The notes below the pieces were generated by a model that was not told where the DNA came from, made no database searches, and saw nothing but the letters and a program-made list of their open reading frames with translations. Position numbers and translations under genes: made by a program. A DNA stretch of 64,000 nt from JANPBY01 sp031430645 (GTDB lineage Bacteria > Actinomycetota > Actinomycetes > DATJPE01), in assembly GCA_031430645.1 (NCBI GenBank), contig JANPBY010000027.1:4321-68320 (forward strand). Reading direction: 5' to 3'. Numbering within the stretch: position 1 is the first letter of the stretch; every line of letters starts with the position of its first letter. This document shows, one piece after another, positions 17,679 to 25,992 of the stretch.

Positions 17679-17703
17679 CACCGCCGCAGGACGCGCGGCG
17701 GTG
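17679..17703 (-). promoter_or_regulatory. hairpin between FMN aptamer and ribD (expression platform)
   Basis: CACCGCCGC (17679-17687) and GCGGCGGTG (17695-17703) form a perfect 9-bp stem with a 7-nt loop. It lies just 3' of the aptamer and 67 bases before the ribD start. The minus strand after it reads GCTCGGGCTTGCTTG, which is only weakly T-rich. It is therefore a candidate switching stem or terminator rather than a textbook one. Confidence 0.55.
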
Positions 17704-17716
17704 CGGACGTGCTCGC

Positions 17717-17839
17717 GCGTCGCCTCCCATCCGGACTTTCACCGTCGGTCCAGGAGTTTCACCTGGTCAACCGGCCGATGGCTTCGGCCGGGTCGCGGAC
17801 TGTCACCGCCGGCTCGGAATTGCACCGACCCCGGGACGC
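17717..17839 (-). promoter_or_regulatory. FMN riboswitch (RFN element)
   Basis: Read on the minus strand the region begins with GCGTC, contains GGTCGGTGCAATTCCGAGCC, CCGGCGGTGACAGTCCGCGA, GGTGAAACTCC, ACGGTGAAAGTCCGGATGGG, and closes with GACGC, which pairs with the first block. These are the conserved elements of the FMN aptamer in correct order. It lies about 105 bases before ribD. FMN binding normally lowers expression of the riboflavin genes downstream. Confidence 0.96.
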
Positions 17840-17860
17840 ACGATGTGTTGCCTTACACGT

Positions 17861-18565
17861 CTAGTCTGCCACAGCAGTTTCGGTGCCGGCCGCCAATGCC
17901 CCCGTCGTCGCGAGCGCCCTGAGCCTTCGGCAGGCCGCTGCGGCATCCTCCGGGCCATAGACGGCTGATCCGGCCACGAACGTGTCAGCTCCCGCCTCGG
18001 CGCACTGCGCGATCGTGTCGTCGGCGACGCCTCCGTCCACTTGGAGCCAGACCGCTCCGCCCGACGCACGGATCAACTCTTTGGCCCGACGGATCTTGGG
18101 CAACATCTCGGATATGAACGCCTGACCGCCGAATCCGGGCTCCACGGTCATCACGAGGAGCATGTCAAGCTCAGGGAGCAGCTCGGCGTACGGGTCAACC
18201 GCTGTGCCGGGTTTCAGAGCCATGCCGGCCCTGGCCCCTGCCGAGCGAAGCGCCCGAGCAAGGCGTACGGGCTCCGCGGCCGCTTCGACATGGAACGTCA
18301 CCGAACCCGCGCCCGCCTCGGCATAGGCCGGCGCCCAACGGTCAGGGTCGTCAATCATCAGATGGCAATCCACCGGGGTCGCAGAAACTCGAAGGAGAGC
18401 TTCCACGACCGGGAGCCCCAAGGTCAGATTCGGGACGAAGTGATTGTCCATGACATCGACGTGCAGCCAGTCTGCTGCGCCAGCTACCCGGGCGGCCTCG
18501 TCAGCGAGCCGGGCGAAGTCAGCCGACAAGATGCTCGGCGAGATGCGAAGGTCCACAGTCCTCAC
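17861..18565 (-). CDS. rpe: ribulose-phosphate 3-epimerase
   Basis: Interconverts ribulose-5-phosphate and xylulose-5-phosphate. The TIM-barrel sequence has the metal-binding and catalytic motifs SPSILSADFARL, LHVDVMDNHFVPN, DCHLMIDDPDRW, VMTVEPGFGGQAF and LQVDGGV. GTG at 18565 gives 234 residues, the normal size; the longer upstream frame has no family sequence. It precedes the FMN riboswitch and ribD, as in other actinobacteria, but is separated from rsmB by two plus-strand genes. Confidence 0.94.
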   Translation of the reverse strand: MRTVDLRISPSILSADFARLADEAARVAGAADWLHVDVMDNHFVPNLTLGLPVVEALLRVSATPVDCHLMIDDPDRWAPAYAEAGAGSVTFHVEAAAEPVRLARALRSAGARAGMALKPGTAVDPYAELLPELDMLLVMTVEPGFGGQAFISEMLPKIRRAKELIRASGGAVWLQVDGGVADDTIAQCAEAGADTFVAGSAVYGPEDAAAACRRLRALATTGALAAGTETAVAD

Positions 18566-18716
18566 GCTAGCGGCCGGTCGGGCACCTGCCCATCCTCTCC
18601 TCACTGGCGACTGCTCCACACCTAGCCACGTCGCGCTAGGCCCCCCGCTGAGTACCATGGGGGACGATGGTGAAACGGCAGTGTCGGACGAGATTCCACC
18701 CATGTAGGCGGGGACA
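18566..18716 (+). promoter_or_regulatory. divergent promoter region between rpe and the TagF-like gene, with a possible leader ORF
   Basis: This 150-bp gap must carry both divergent promoters, but no clear -35/-10 pair stands out. CCTAGC (18621-18626) and GCTAGG (18635-18640) form a 6-bp inverted repeat. A 16-codon frame (ATG at 18657, TAG at 18705-18707) ends 9 bases before the GTG of the downstream gene and could be a leader peptide. It could equally be chance. Confidence 0.35.
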
Positions 18717-20012
18717 GTGACCAGAACAAGCCACAGGGGCGGGCCCGTGTCCCGCTTCTCCAAGCGCACCGTGCGCAGTGTCGGCAGACGGATGACCGCC
18801 CTCGGCGCGCCCCAACAGGCCTCCTTCGACCTGTCCGACCTCCCCAGTGCTGACGTCGCCGTCTACTTCTCAGATGGCCCTGAAAAGCTGTACCAGCTCA
18901 AGCAGTGGCTCCCCGTGTTCGAGTCAAACCCAGACGTCAGAACCGTCGTCGTTGTGCGGAGTTCGGGTACCCATCAAGCGTTGGAGAACCTGACCTCCCT
19001 CACTGTGCTGTTCGCGCCGCTGTACACAGACCTGATGGCCTTCTACGACCGGGGTGACTTCCACGCTGTCATCTACGTAAACAACGGCATGAAGAACTTC
19101 CAGTCCCTCAGCTTTCAGCAAGCTGTACACATCCATGTGAACCATGGCGAGAGCGACAAGATCAGCATGGTGAGCAACCAAGTCAAGGCCTACGACCGGG
19201 TCTTTGTCGCTGGGGAGGCGGCGGTACAAAGGCATGCGGCAGCGCTCGCTTGGTTCGATCAGTCCAGACTGGTACGAGTAGGCCGACCGCAACTTGATCT
19301 AGCCGACACCGAGGTGATTCCGCCCTGGGCTGGACCGACGATCAGTTATGCGCCCACCTGGGAGGGCGAGGACGACGCCAACAACTACACATCGGTCGAC
19401 CGGTACGGCCCGCAGATCATTTCCGCAGCCTTGGCCCAACCCGGCGCTCGCGTCCTCTACAAGCCGCACCCGCGGGTGGTTAGCTCACGTGACTCCAACG
19501 TCGCACTTGGACACCGAAACATCATGAGTCTCATCCAGACGGCCACGACCTCAAATCCGGCAAGCGGCCACGCGGCACTGCTTGACTCGAATGTCTTGGA
19601 CGTCATCCGTGCTAGCGACGTCATGGTTGCCGATGTCTCCAGTGTGGCCCTTGATCATCTCTACTTGCGGCCAGACGCCCCGCTCATGCTTTGCGACCGC
19701 CGAACCAATCGTGAGCGGCTGCTCAAGGACGCACCGGTAGCCAGCGGATCGCACATCATCGACAGAGAGACCATCGATACTCTTGCACTGGACCTGACTG
19801 CAGTCCTTGCCGAGGATCCGATGCGCACCGCTCGTCACGAATTACGAGACTTCTACTTTGACGGTCTCGCCCCGGGCCAGAGCACCGAGCGATTCTGGCA
19901 GGAACTCGGCTTCGCCATTGCAGACCATGATGAGGCTCTGCGCCAATTGAGCCTCAGCCGTACCGTCGAAACAACGCCAACCGCTTCGATCGAGTTAACG
20001 GGGAACCGATGA
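18717..20012 (+). CDS. CDP-glycerol glycerophosphotransferase (TagF-like) family protein
   Basis: A 431-residue protein of the teichoic-acid polymerase/primase family, which transfers polyol phosphates from CDP-activated donors at the inner face of the membrane. Family landmarks are VNHGESDKISMVSNQ (the usual HG.S.K block), TISYAPTWEGED, VLYKPHPRVV and DVMVADVSSVALDHLYL. No transmembrane segment is seen, but the basic N-terminus (SRFSKRTVRSVGRR) could contact the membrane. It overlaps the nucleotidyltransferase gene by four bases, so the two act together. By eye it is less GC-rich in codon choice than its neighbours, and it breaks the usual rsmB-rpe adjacency, which suggests later insertion. 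The acceptor and polymer are unknown. Confidence 0.82.
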   Translation: MTRTSHRGGPVSRFSKRTVRSVGRRMTALGAPQQASFDLSDLPSADVAVYFSDGPEKLYQLKQWLPVFESNPDVRTVVVVRSSGTHQALENLTSLTVLFAPLYTDLMAFYDRGDFHAVIYVNNGMKNFQSLSFQQAVHIHVNHGESDKISMVSNQVKAYDRVFVAGEAAVQRHAAALAWFDQSRLVRVGRPQLDLADTEVIPPWAGPTISYAPTWEGEDDANNYTSVDRYGPQIISAALAQPGARVLYKPHPRVVSSRDSNVALGHRNIMSLIQTATTSNPASGHAALLDSNVLDVIRASDVMVADVSSVALDHLYLRPDAPLMLCDRRTNRERLLKDAPVASGSHIIDRETIDTLALDLTAVLAEDPMRTARHELRDFYFDGLAPGQSTERFWQELGFAIADHDEALRQLSLSRTVETTPTASIELTGNR

Positions 20013-20698
20013 CCGTGCAAGCCACCATCCTCGCGGCCGGCATGGGGACCCGTTTGGGCCGACCCTGGCCGAAACCCCTCACGCCCCTGGCCGACGGGCG
20101 GACCATCATGCGCCAGCAGATCGAGAATCTTCAGAGCTCCTTCGATGACCTGCGTATCACCACCGTCGTCGGCTTCAAGCTTGAGTTGATCCTCGAGGAG
20201 TTCCCAGACGTCGGATACGTCTACAACGAGAACTATGACCGCACCAACACTAACCGCAGTCTGTTGAAGGCTCTTCGGCATTCGGCCTCCGGTGGCGTGC
20301 TCTGGTTGAACGGTGATGTGGTGTTCGACCCAGAAGTACTGGAGCGCTGCAAACCTCTCATCGCCAAGGAGCAGTCGTTCATCTGCGTCAACTCAGCAGC
20401 CGTGGGTGAGGAAGAAGTGAAGTACACCGTCGATTCCGACGGCTATGTGGAGGGTTTGTCGAAGACCGTCGCAAACCCCCTAGGGGAGGCCGTCGGCATC
20501 AACTACGTGGGCGGCGCCGACAAGGTCAAGCTGATCCAGCGCCTCGCCGAGTGTGACGACTCCGACTACTTCGAGCGAGGCATCGAGCTCACGATCGAGC
20601 GAGACCATACGCGCGTCCTGCCCTTCGACATCGGAGACTTGTTCGCCGTCGAGGTCGACTTCGAGGAAGACCTCTCGCGGGCCAACAGCCACCTCTGA
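20009..20698 (+). CDS. sugar-/choline-phosphate nucleotidyltransferase (LicC-like)
   Basis: A 229-residue Rossmann-like nucleotidyltransferase. The N-terminus TILAAGMGTRLGRPWPKPL is the nucleotide-binding loop (GxGTR followed by PKPL). LWLNGDVVFD supplies the metal-binding aspartate, and AVEVDFEEDLSRA near the end matches the EIDT.ED block of LicC-type cytidylyltransferases. It probably makes an NDP- or CDP-alcohol/sugar used by the TagF-like partner encoded just upstream with an ATGA overlap. Which phosphate ester it activates (choline, ethanolamine, a sugar) cannot be read from sequence. Its stop codon is one base from the convergent rsmB stop. Confidence 0.8.
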   Translation: MTVQATILAAGMGTRLGRPWPKPLTPLADGRTIMRQQIENLQSSFDDLRITTVVGFKLELILEEFPDVGYVYNENYDRTNTNRSLLKALRHSASGGVLWLNGDVVFDPEVLERCKPLIAKEQSFICVNSAAVGEEEVKYTVDSDGYVEGLSKTVANPLGEAVGINYVGGADKVKLIQRLAECDDSDYFERGIELTIERDHTRVLPFDIGDLFAVEVDFEEDLSRANSHL

Positions 20699-20699
20699 G

Positions 20700-22154
20700 T
20701 CACGGTCTATCGGGGCTCTTGCGCAGCAGGGCGAGGTACATCGCGTCGGTGCCGTGTTTGTGCGGCCACAGCTGGACGTCTGGGCCTGGCCCAAGGTCGG
20801 CTGCCTGGCGGCTCCCTGGATTCATGACGCCCGCCAGATGCTCTCGCGCATCGATCCATTCGAGGGTCCTGCGGCCGGCGAGGACGGAGTCGACAACTCC
20901 GCGTGTCTCGGCGACGACTGGAGAGCAAGTCACGTAGGCAACGACGCCACCCGGTCGTACGGCGTCAACGGCCGCACCCAACAGTGAACGCTGGAGCACC
21001 ACCAGCCCGTCGATGTCCGCGGGGACGCGTCGCCAGCGGGCTTCCGGGCGCCGTCGTAGGGCACCCAGCCCCGTGCACGGCGCATCGACGAGCACCCGGT
21101 CGAAGGACGAGTCGTCCCAAGGCCCGGCTCGGCCATCACTGACGATCACCTCGGCTCGAGTGCCGACCACACGTCGGATCAGGTCGGCTCGGTGCGGCTG
21201 TGGCTCGTTTGCAGTGAGGTGCGCACCGCGAGCCTGAGCGAGCCCGGCCAACAGGGCAGCCTTTCCGCCCGGTCCGGCACACAAATCCAGCCAACGGAGA
21301 TCGGTGCCCGCCGGGGGGCCCAGAGGAACCGCCGCGGAGGCCAAGGCAACCAACTGGCTGCCTTCATCCTGAACCCCGATATCGCCTCGTCGCACCGCGT
21401 CAAAGCCCGCCGGATCGCCGCTGTCGAGGAGACCAGCGAAGGGGGACCACCGGCCAGGACGCGCACCGAGCGCGGCCAAGTCCTCTTGACTGGACCTTCC
21501 CGGACGGGCGACCAGGGTGACCTGCGCCGGGAGATTGTTAGCCACGAGGAGCTCGGCGAGCTCAGCGCGCCCCAGCGGGTCGGCCGGGTCGACGCCGAGG
21601 GAGTCCGCGAAAGCGGAGACGATCCAGACGGGGTGTGCGTGAACGACGCTGAGATGCCCGAGGGGATCAGACTCGACGTCCGGAGCGAGTACGGCGAGCC
21701 AGGAAGGAAGGTCGTGGGCACCAGCTTTGCGCAGGACAGCGTTGACGAACTTCGCCCGGCCGTCACCGACCGTCGCCCGAGCGAGTTCGACGGTCTCCCC
21801 AACGGCCGCGTGATCCGGCACTCGCATGGCGAGCAGTTGGTGGGCGCCCAACCGCAGAACATCGAGCACCTCGCCGTCGACCTGCGTGAGCGGCCGGTCG
21901 ACACATGCACCGATGATCAGGTCGTAGGTTCCGGTTCCCCGCAGTGTGCCGTACGTCAGCTCCGTCGCGAAGGCAGCGTCTCGATCCTGGATGCGACGAT
22001 CACGCAACATCCCGGGCAGTACGAGATTGGCGTAGGCGTCCTCCACTCGAACTGCTCGAAGGGTGTCGTAAGCGGCTCGACGCGGTGCGTCGGGCTGAGG
22101 GCGCCGATAGGGCTTAGCCGGGCGCTGACCGCGGCCACCCGAGGCGGAACTCAA
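20700..22154 (-). CDS. rsmB: 16S rRNA m5C967 methyltransferase, RsmB/Sun family
   Basis: A SAM-dependent RNA cytosine-C5 methyltransferase of 484 residues. An N-terminal NusB-like RNA-binding domain (about 20-150, RRAAYDTLRAV ... LTYGTLRGTGTYD) is followed by the catalytic domain with WLDLCAGPGGKAALLAGLA (SAM binding), VDAPCTGLGALRRRPEARW (motif IV cysteine) and VTCSPVVAET (motif VI cysteine). It overlaps the fmt stop by four bases and is the last gene of the def-fmt-rsmB run. Confidence 0.94.
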   Translation of the reverse strand: MSSASGGRGQRPAKPYRRPQPDAPRRAAYDTLRAVRVEDAYANLVLPGMLRDRRIQDRDAAFATELTYGTLRGTGTYDLIIGACVDRPLTQVDGEVLDVLRLGAHQLLAMRVPDHAAVGETVELARATVGDGRAKFVNAVLRKAGAHDLPSWLAVLAPDVESDPLGHLSVVHAHPVWIVSAFADSLGVDPADPLGRAELAELLVANNLPAQVTLVARPGRSSQEDLAALGARPGRWSPFAGLLDSGDPAGFDAVRRGDIGVQDEGSQLVALASAAVPLGPPAGTDLRWLDLCAGPGGKAALLAGLAQARGAHLTANEPQPHRADLIRRVVGTRAEVIVSDGRAGPWDDSSFDRVLVDAPCTGLGALRRRPEARWRRVPADIDGLVVLQRSLLGAAVDAVRPGGVVAYVTCSPVVAETRGVVDSVLAGRRTLEWIDAREHLAGVMNPGSRQAADLGPGPDVQLWPHKHGTDAMYLALLRKSPDRP

Positions 22155-23089
22155 GACCCGAACCCTTCGCCATCAGACAGCCGCGCACCGCGCGCCCAGT
22201 CGGGGGCCGACATCGCCGGCTTGCCCTGCGGGCCGACTTCCCCAAGAAGCACCGGCGTCGATCCGGTCCCGACGACTACCGCCCGACGATCGACGTGCAG
22301 CACCCCGGACGGCAACCTCAAGGCCCCCAGCTCACCCGTGGCCACCCGGACTGGCCCGAGCTTGAGCCGCTCTCCGCGGACGGTCGTCCAAGCCCCCGGT
22401 GTCGGAGTGCAGGCCCGGATCAATCGGTCCACCCGCAGGGCAGGCGCTGCCCAGTCGACGCATGCGTCGTTCGTGGCGATCTTGGGCGCTGAGGTGGCTC
22501 CGCTGGCCGGCTGGGCCACCGGCTGCATCATCCCCTGCTCGATGCCGGCCAGAGACTGCACCAGAAGGTGAGCACCGCTATCAGCGAGGCGAGCCAGCAG
22601 TTGGCCCGCCGTGTCGTCGCGGCGGATCTCCTCGGTGACGTGCCCGAAGACCGGCCCGGTATCAAGACCTTCCTCCAGAAGGAAGGTCGTCGCTCCGGTG
22701 ACCTCATCGCCGTTGAGAATCGCGTGCTGGACCGGCGCCGCGCCCCGCCAGGCCGGCAGCAACGAGAAGTGCAGGTTGACCCAGCCGTGGAGGGGGATGT
22801 CGAGCGCGACGCGCGGGATCAAGGCTCCGTACGCCACGACGGGACAGACGTCCGGGGCCAAATCGCGCAGGGTCTCGAGAAACGCGGGCTCGCTTGGGTG
22901 AACGGGCTTGAGGACAGGAATGCCGAGCTCGAGCGCGAGTGAGCCGACCGGGCTGGCCGCGCGGGTACGGCCACGTCCGGCACGAGCGTCGGGACGGGTG
23001 AGGACTGCGACCACGTCGTGCTCCGACTCCACGAGGGCGCGCAGTGAAGGCAGCGCAGGCCCAGGCGTCCCGGCGAACATGACCCTCAC
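22151..23089 (-). CDS. fmt: methionyl-tRNA formyltransferase
   Basis: Formylates initiator Met-tRNA using 10-formyl-THF. The 312-residue sequence has the N-terminal formyl-transferase domain with MRVMFAGTPGPALPSL, the folate-site NLHFSLLPAWRGAAPVQHAI, and a C-terminal OB-fold domain. One base separates it from def, so formylation and later deformylation are genetically linked, as in most bacteria. Confidence 0.96.
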   Translation of the reverse strand: MRVMFAGTPGPALPSLRALVESEHDVVAVLTRPDARAGRGRTRAASPVGSLALELGIPVLKPVHPSEPAFLETLRDLAPDVCPVVAYGALIPRVALDIPLHGWVNLHFSLLPAWRGAAPVQHAILNGDEVTGATTFLLEEGLDTGPVFGHVTEEIRRDDTAGQLLARLADSGAHLLVQSLAGIEQGMMQPVAQPASGATSAPKIATNDACVDWAAPALRVDRLIRACTPTPGAWTTVRGERLKLGPVRVATGELGALRLPSGVLHVDRRAVVVGTGSTPVLLGEVGPQGKPAMSAPDWARGARLSDGEGFGS

Positions 23090-23090
23090 G

Positions 23091-23636
23091 TCAGAAGGCC
23101 AGACCGCCGGTGGGGTGCGGGCTCACCTTGACAAGGGCACCAGGCAGGCCCGACCACTCGGCCTCTCGGATCGCTTTGAGGGCGAGCTTGCGTTGCTCGC
23201 GATCAAGACGGTCCACGAACAAGATCCCGTCGAGATGGTCAGTCTCGTGCTGAATGCAGCGGGCCAGCAGGTCCGTGCCCTCGAGAACCACGGGTTCGCC
23301 GAACATGTCGAACCCGCGCGCCACAACTCCGAACGCACGCAAGCACGGGTAGGTGAGCCCGGGAATCGATAGGCAACCCTCATCGCCTTCTTGTTCGTCA
23401 TCGCTGAGTGTCAGGTCAGGATTGACCAGGTGGCCGACCTCTTCGTCAACCCAGTAGGTGAACACCCGCAAACCCACACCGAGCTGCGGCGCCGCCAGCC
23501 CAACTCCCGGGGCATCCATCATGGTGTCTGTCAGGTCCCGGACCAGGCTGCGAAGTTCCTTGTCGAAGTCCACAACGGGGACAGCCGGTGTGCGCAGCAC
23601 CGGGTCGCCGAACAGGCGGATCGGCTGGATGGCCAC
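23091..23636 (-). CDS. def: peptide deformylase
   Basis: Removes the N-formyl group from nascent proteins. The three motifs are present: GVGLAAPQLG, EGCLSIPG (metal cysteine) and QHETDHLDGILF (HExxH-type metal site). GTG at 23636 begins VAIQPIRLFGDPVLR, the normal N-terminus, giving 181 residues. A longer upstream frame overlaps the end of priA and is rejected. Confidence 0.95.
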   Translation of the reverse strand: MAIQPIRLFGDPVLRTPAVPVVDFDKELRSLVRDLTDTMMDAPGVGLAAPQLGVGLRVFTYWVDEEVGHLVNPDLTLSDDEQEGDEGCLSIPGLTYPCLRAFGVVARGFDMFGEPVVLEGTDLLARCIQHETDHLDGILFVDRLDREQRKLALKAIREAEWSGLPGALVKVSPHPTGGLAF

Positions 23637-23715
23637 GCAGGATGCTCCCGTCCGGGCTGGGTTCTTACGGTGCTCCAGTCTAGGCGGCAGACCAGGCCAG
23701 TCCTTGCGTGCCAGG

Positions 23716-25779
23716 TCAGCCGATGTCGGCGGGGTCCATGCGCACGCGCACCGGGTCGAGGGCCTTGCGGGCCGACCTCGCAGCCTGGGCAACTGCCAAC
23801 GAGCGCGCCAATGCAGGGACGTCCCCCCGACCGACCCGGATCACGGCTCGGACGCGACCCTCGGCGCCTGCGACCGACGCACGCCGTCCGCGCCCGCCCC
23901 CACCCGGTGACTCCTCGAGCTGTGGACCCAATATCAGCGCTGCCTCTGGAAGCTCGGCGGCAGCCAGCAGGTCGGCTACTCCTGCAGGTGCACCAGAGAT
24001 CTCGGCGAGACTGGTCACGGGAGGGAACCCAAGTTCACGACGGTCGGCCAACTCGCGATCCGCTGCACCCGAAGGATCCCAGCGCACGAGCGACTGGACT
24101 GCGCGGTGCCCCGCGTCGGCCATGACGACGACCCGGCCGCCCTCCGACCCGGGCCGCACCAGCGCAGCCGCGGCCAGCCAGCGGCGCAGCGTCTCCTCAC
24201 TCGCGCGCAGGTCGGGTCGGTCAAGCAGCGCCCAGCCGTCAAGGAGCAAAGCAGCGACATAGCCACCCTCGGCGACGGGTTCGGCACCGGGCGTCGAGAT
24301 CACCAAAGCAGGCTCCGGACCGACCACGGCGAGTACGCCGTCACGCCCCGACGTCCGCACCGGCACGCCCGGGAACGCTCGGCCGAGCTCTTCGGCCGTC
24401 CGGCCCGCGCCGACGACCTGGGCACGCAGCTTGTCGCCCTGACACTCACGGCACGTGAACCGACCGGCTGGACGCCCGCACCATCGACAGTGCGGGACCG
24501 CGTGGCCAGATGCCAGCGCAACCGGCCCCGCGCAGGTTGGGCAGCGCGCAGGCGTGCGGCATGCGGCGCACGCCAACGACGGCACGTAGCCACGTCGCGG
24601 CACCTGCACCAGCACAGGGCCGGACGCGAGCGCTTTGTGGGCTGTGCGCCAGGCGAGCTGTGGCAGTCGGGCCGTACGAGCCGCCGGGTCGCGGCCGAGC
24701 TCGGAATCGTCGCCGGCTGGGCGCACGAGCGGGGCCAAGCCGCGCAGCGTGCCACGCGCCGGAGCGACGGCGTGAGCCAAGCCTTCGTCAATCATCAGGC
24801 GGCCCTCGGCGGTCATGGCGTGGCCCCCGACGAGTAGCGCCGAGCCCTCCGCTGCCGCGCGCAGACGCAGGACTTCACGCACGTGCGGGTAGGGGGCATG
24901 GGGCTCGGCATGCAGGTCGTCACCGTCGTCCCAGACCACCGCTAGCCCGAGGTCGCGTACCGGAGCGAACTGGGCCGCCCGAGTACCCACGACGCACCGG
25001 ACCGACCCGCGGCTCAGCGCAAGAAATCTGCGGTAGCGCTCAGCCGGGCCGAGGTCGGCCGTCAGCACAACGTGCTGGCCGGGACCGCACACCTCCGCGA
25101 GCGCGCCGGAAACTCGAGCCACGTCACGGGCGTCGGCCACGACCACGAGCGCCCCGCGGCCGGCGGCGAGGGCGGTCTGGGCCGCTGTGGCGACAGCTGT
25201 GGGCCAGGTCGGTCCGGGCAGCGCCGTCCAGACAGCTGCGGGTGCCTTGCCCGCGGAGATCGCACGCAGGAACGCCGGTCCAGCCGGGTAATCGGCCCAA
25301 GGACCCGGACCTGGTGCGCCGGGCGGGAGCTGGGGCTCGGGTGAGGCTTTCGCTTCGGCCGCCGCGTGCCGTGGGGGTACGGCCAGCCTGAGCACGTCGG
25401 CTAGCACTCCCGCATAGTGGTCGGCCACAGCCCGGCCGACCGCGGCCACCTGAGGGGTCAGGACGGGTTCCGGTGAGGTGGCTCGGGCCAGCCGGGCCAG
25501 GGCTCCGGCGTGGTCGCTATGGGAGATGCGTTCGGCGACAAAGCCGTCGACGAGTCGACCGGAAAAACGGACGCGCACGCGTGCCCCAGGCTGCGCGGCC
25601 TCGGACATTGCCGCGGGGACGGAGTAGTCGAACGTGCGGTCCAGGTGCGGGAGGGAGACATCGACCACGACCCGGGCGACCGGGTCGCGCTCAGCGAGCG
25701 GCTCGACCGGCTTGGGACGCGCCGAGCGCACCCGCGCCCGGGCTTGTTGGACGAGCTCGAGTTGCTCCGGCGAAGTCAC
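23716..25779 (-). CDS. priA: PriA-like primosomal protein N', helicase motifs degenerate
   Basis: About 687 residues. The N-terminal 3'-DNA-binding region (VVVDVSLPHLDRTFDYSVP) is followed by a winged-helix part, a helicase-like core and a C-terminal domain. The zinc-binding cysteine cluster is intact: CAACRTPARCPTCAG and CRWCGRPAGRFTCREC. The Walker A (GxTGSGKT) is absent, with ALPGPTWPT in that place, and the DEAH box reads WDDGDDL, so ATP-driven unwinding is unlikely. Loss of these motifs is typical of actinobacterial PriA. GTG at 25779 (VTSPEQLELVQQ) is the chosen start. Confidence 0.88.
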   Translation of the reverse strand: MTSPEQLELVQQARARVRSARPKPVEPLAERDPVARVVVDVSLPHLDRTFDYSVPAAMSEAAQPGARVRVRFSGRLVDGFVAERISHSDHAGALARLARATSPEPVLTPQVAAVGRAVADHYAGVLADVLRLAVPPRHAAAEAKASPEPQLPPGAPGPGPWADYPAGPAFLRAISAGKAPAAVWTALPGPTWPTAVATAAQTALAAGRGALVVVADARDVARVSGALAEVCGPGQHVVLTADLGPAERYRRFLALSRGSVRCVVGTRAAQFAPVRDLGLAVVWDDGDDLHAEPHAPYPHVREVLRLRAAAEGSALLVGGHAMTAEGRLMIDEGLAHAVAPARGTLRGLAPLVRPAGDDSELGRDPAARTARLPQLAWRTAHKALASGPVLVQVPRRGYVPSLACAACRTPARCPTCAGPVALASGHAVPHCRWCGRPAGRFTCRECQGDKLRAQVVGAGRTAEELGRAFPGVPVRTSGRDGVLAVVGPEPALVISTPGAEPVAEGGYVAALLLDGWALLDRPDLRASEETLRRWLAAAALVRPGSEGGRVVVMADAGHRAVQSLVRWDPSGAADRELADRRELGFPPVTSLAEISGAPAGVADLLAAAELPEAALILGPQLEESPGGGGRGRRASVAGAEGRVRAVIRVGRGDVPALARSLAVAQAARSARKALDPVRVRMDPADIG

Positions 25780-25824
25780 GCGAGGATCGTCGCAGGTATC
25801 CCCGACCACTCCGCGCCCCCCGCG

Positions 25825-25980
25825 ACTTCACGCGCGACACGCCGTGCTGACGTCTGGTTCACCACGCTCAGCGGCCCCCACTTCGCGCGTGGAGACAACC
25901 GACTGCTGCACTTCACGCGCGAAATGCGCCTGCCTACGCGTGGTAGATCACAGGCGAGGACGGCGTGTCGCGCGTGAAGT
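25825..25980. repeat. intergenic inverted-repeat element between metK and priA
   Basis: A perfect 21-bp inverted repeat occupies 25825-25845 and 25960-25980. Its outer 13 bases, ACTTCACGCGCGA, recur directly at 25910-25922, and a degenerate form (ACTTCGCGCGT) lies at 25880-25890. ACCACGC (25861-25867) and GCGTGGT (25938-25944) add an inner inverted repeat. The element fills almost the whole metK-priA gap and has no coding frame that I believe. If transcribed it would form a long stem. It resembles a REP- or MITE-type repeat in layout, but no other copy was noticed in this window. Confidence 0.7.
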
Positions 25981-25992
25981 TGTGGCGGGCGG

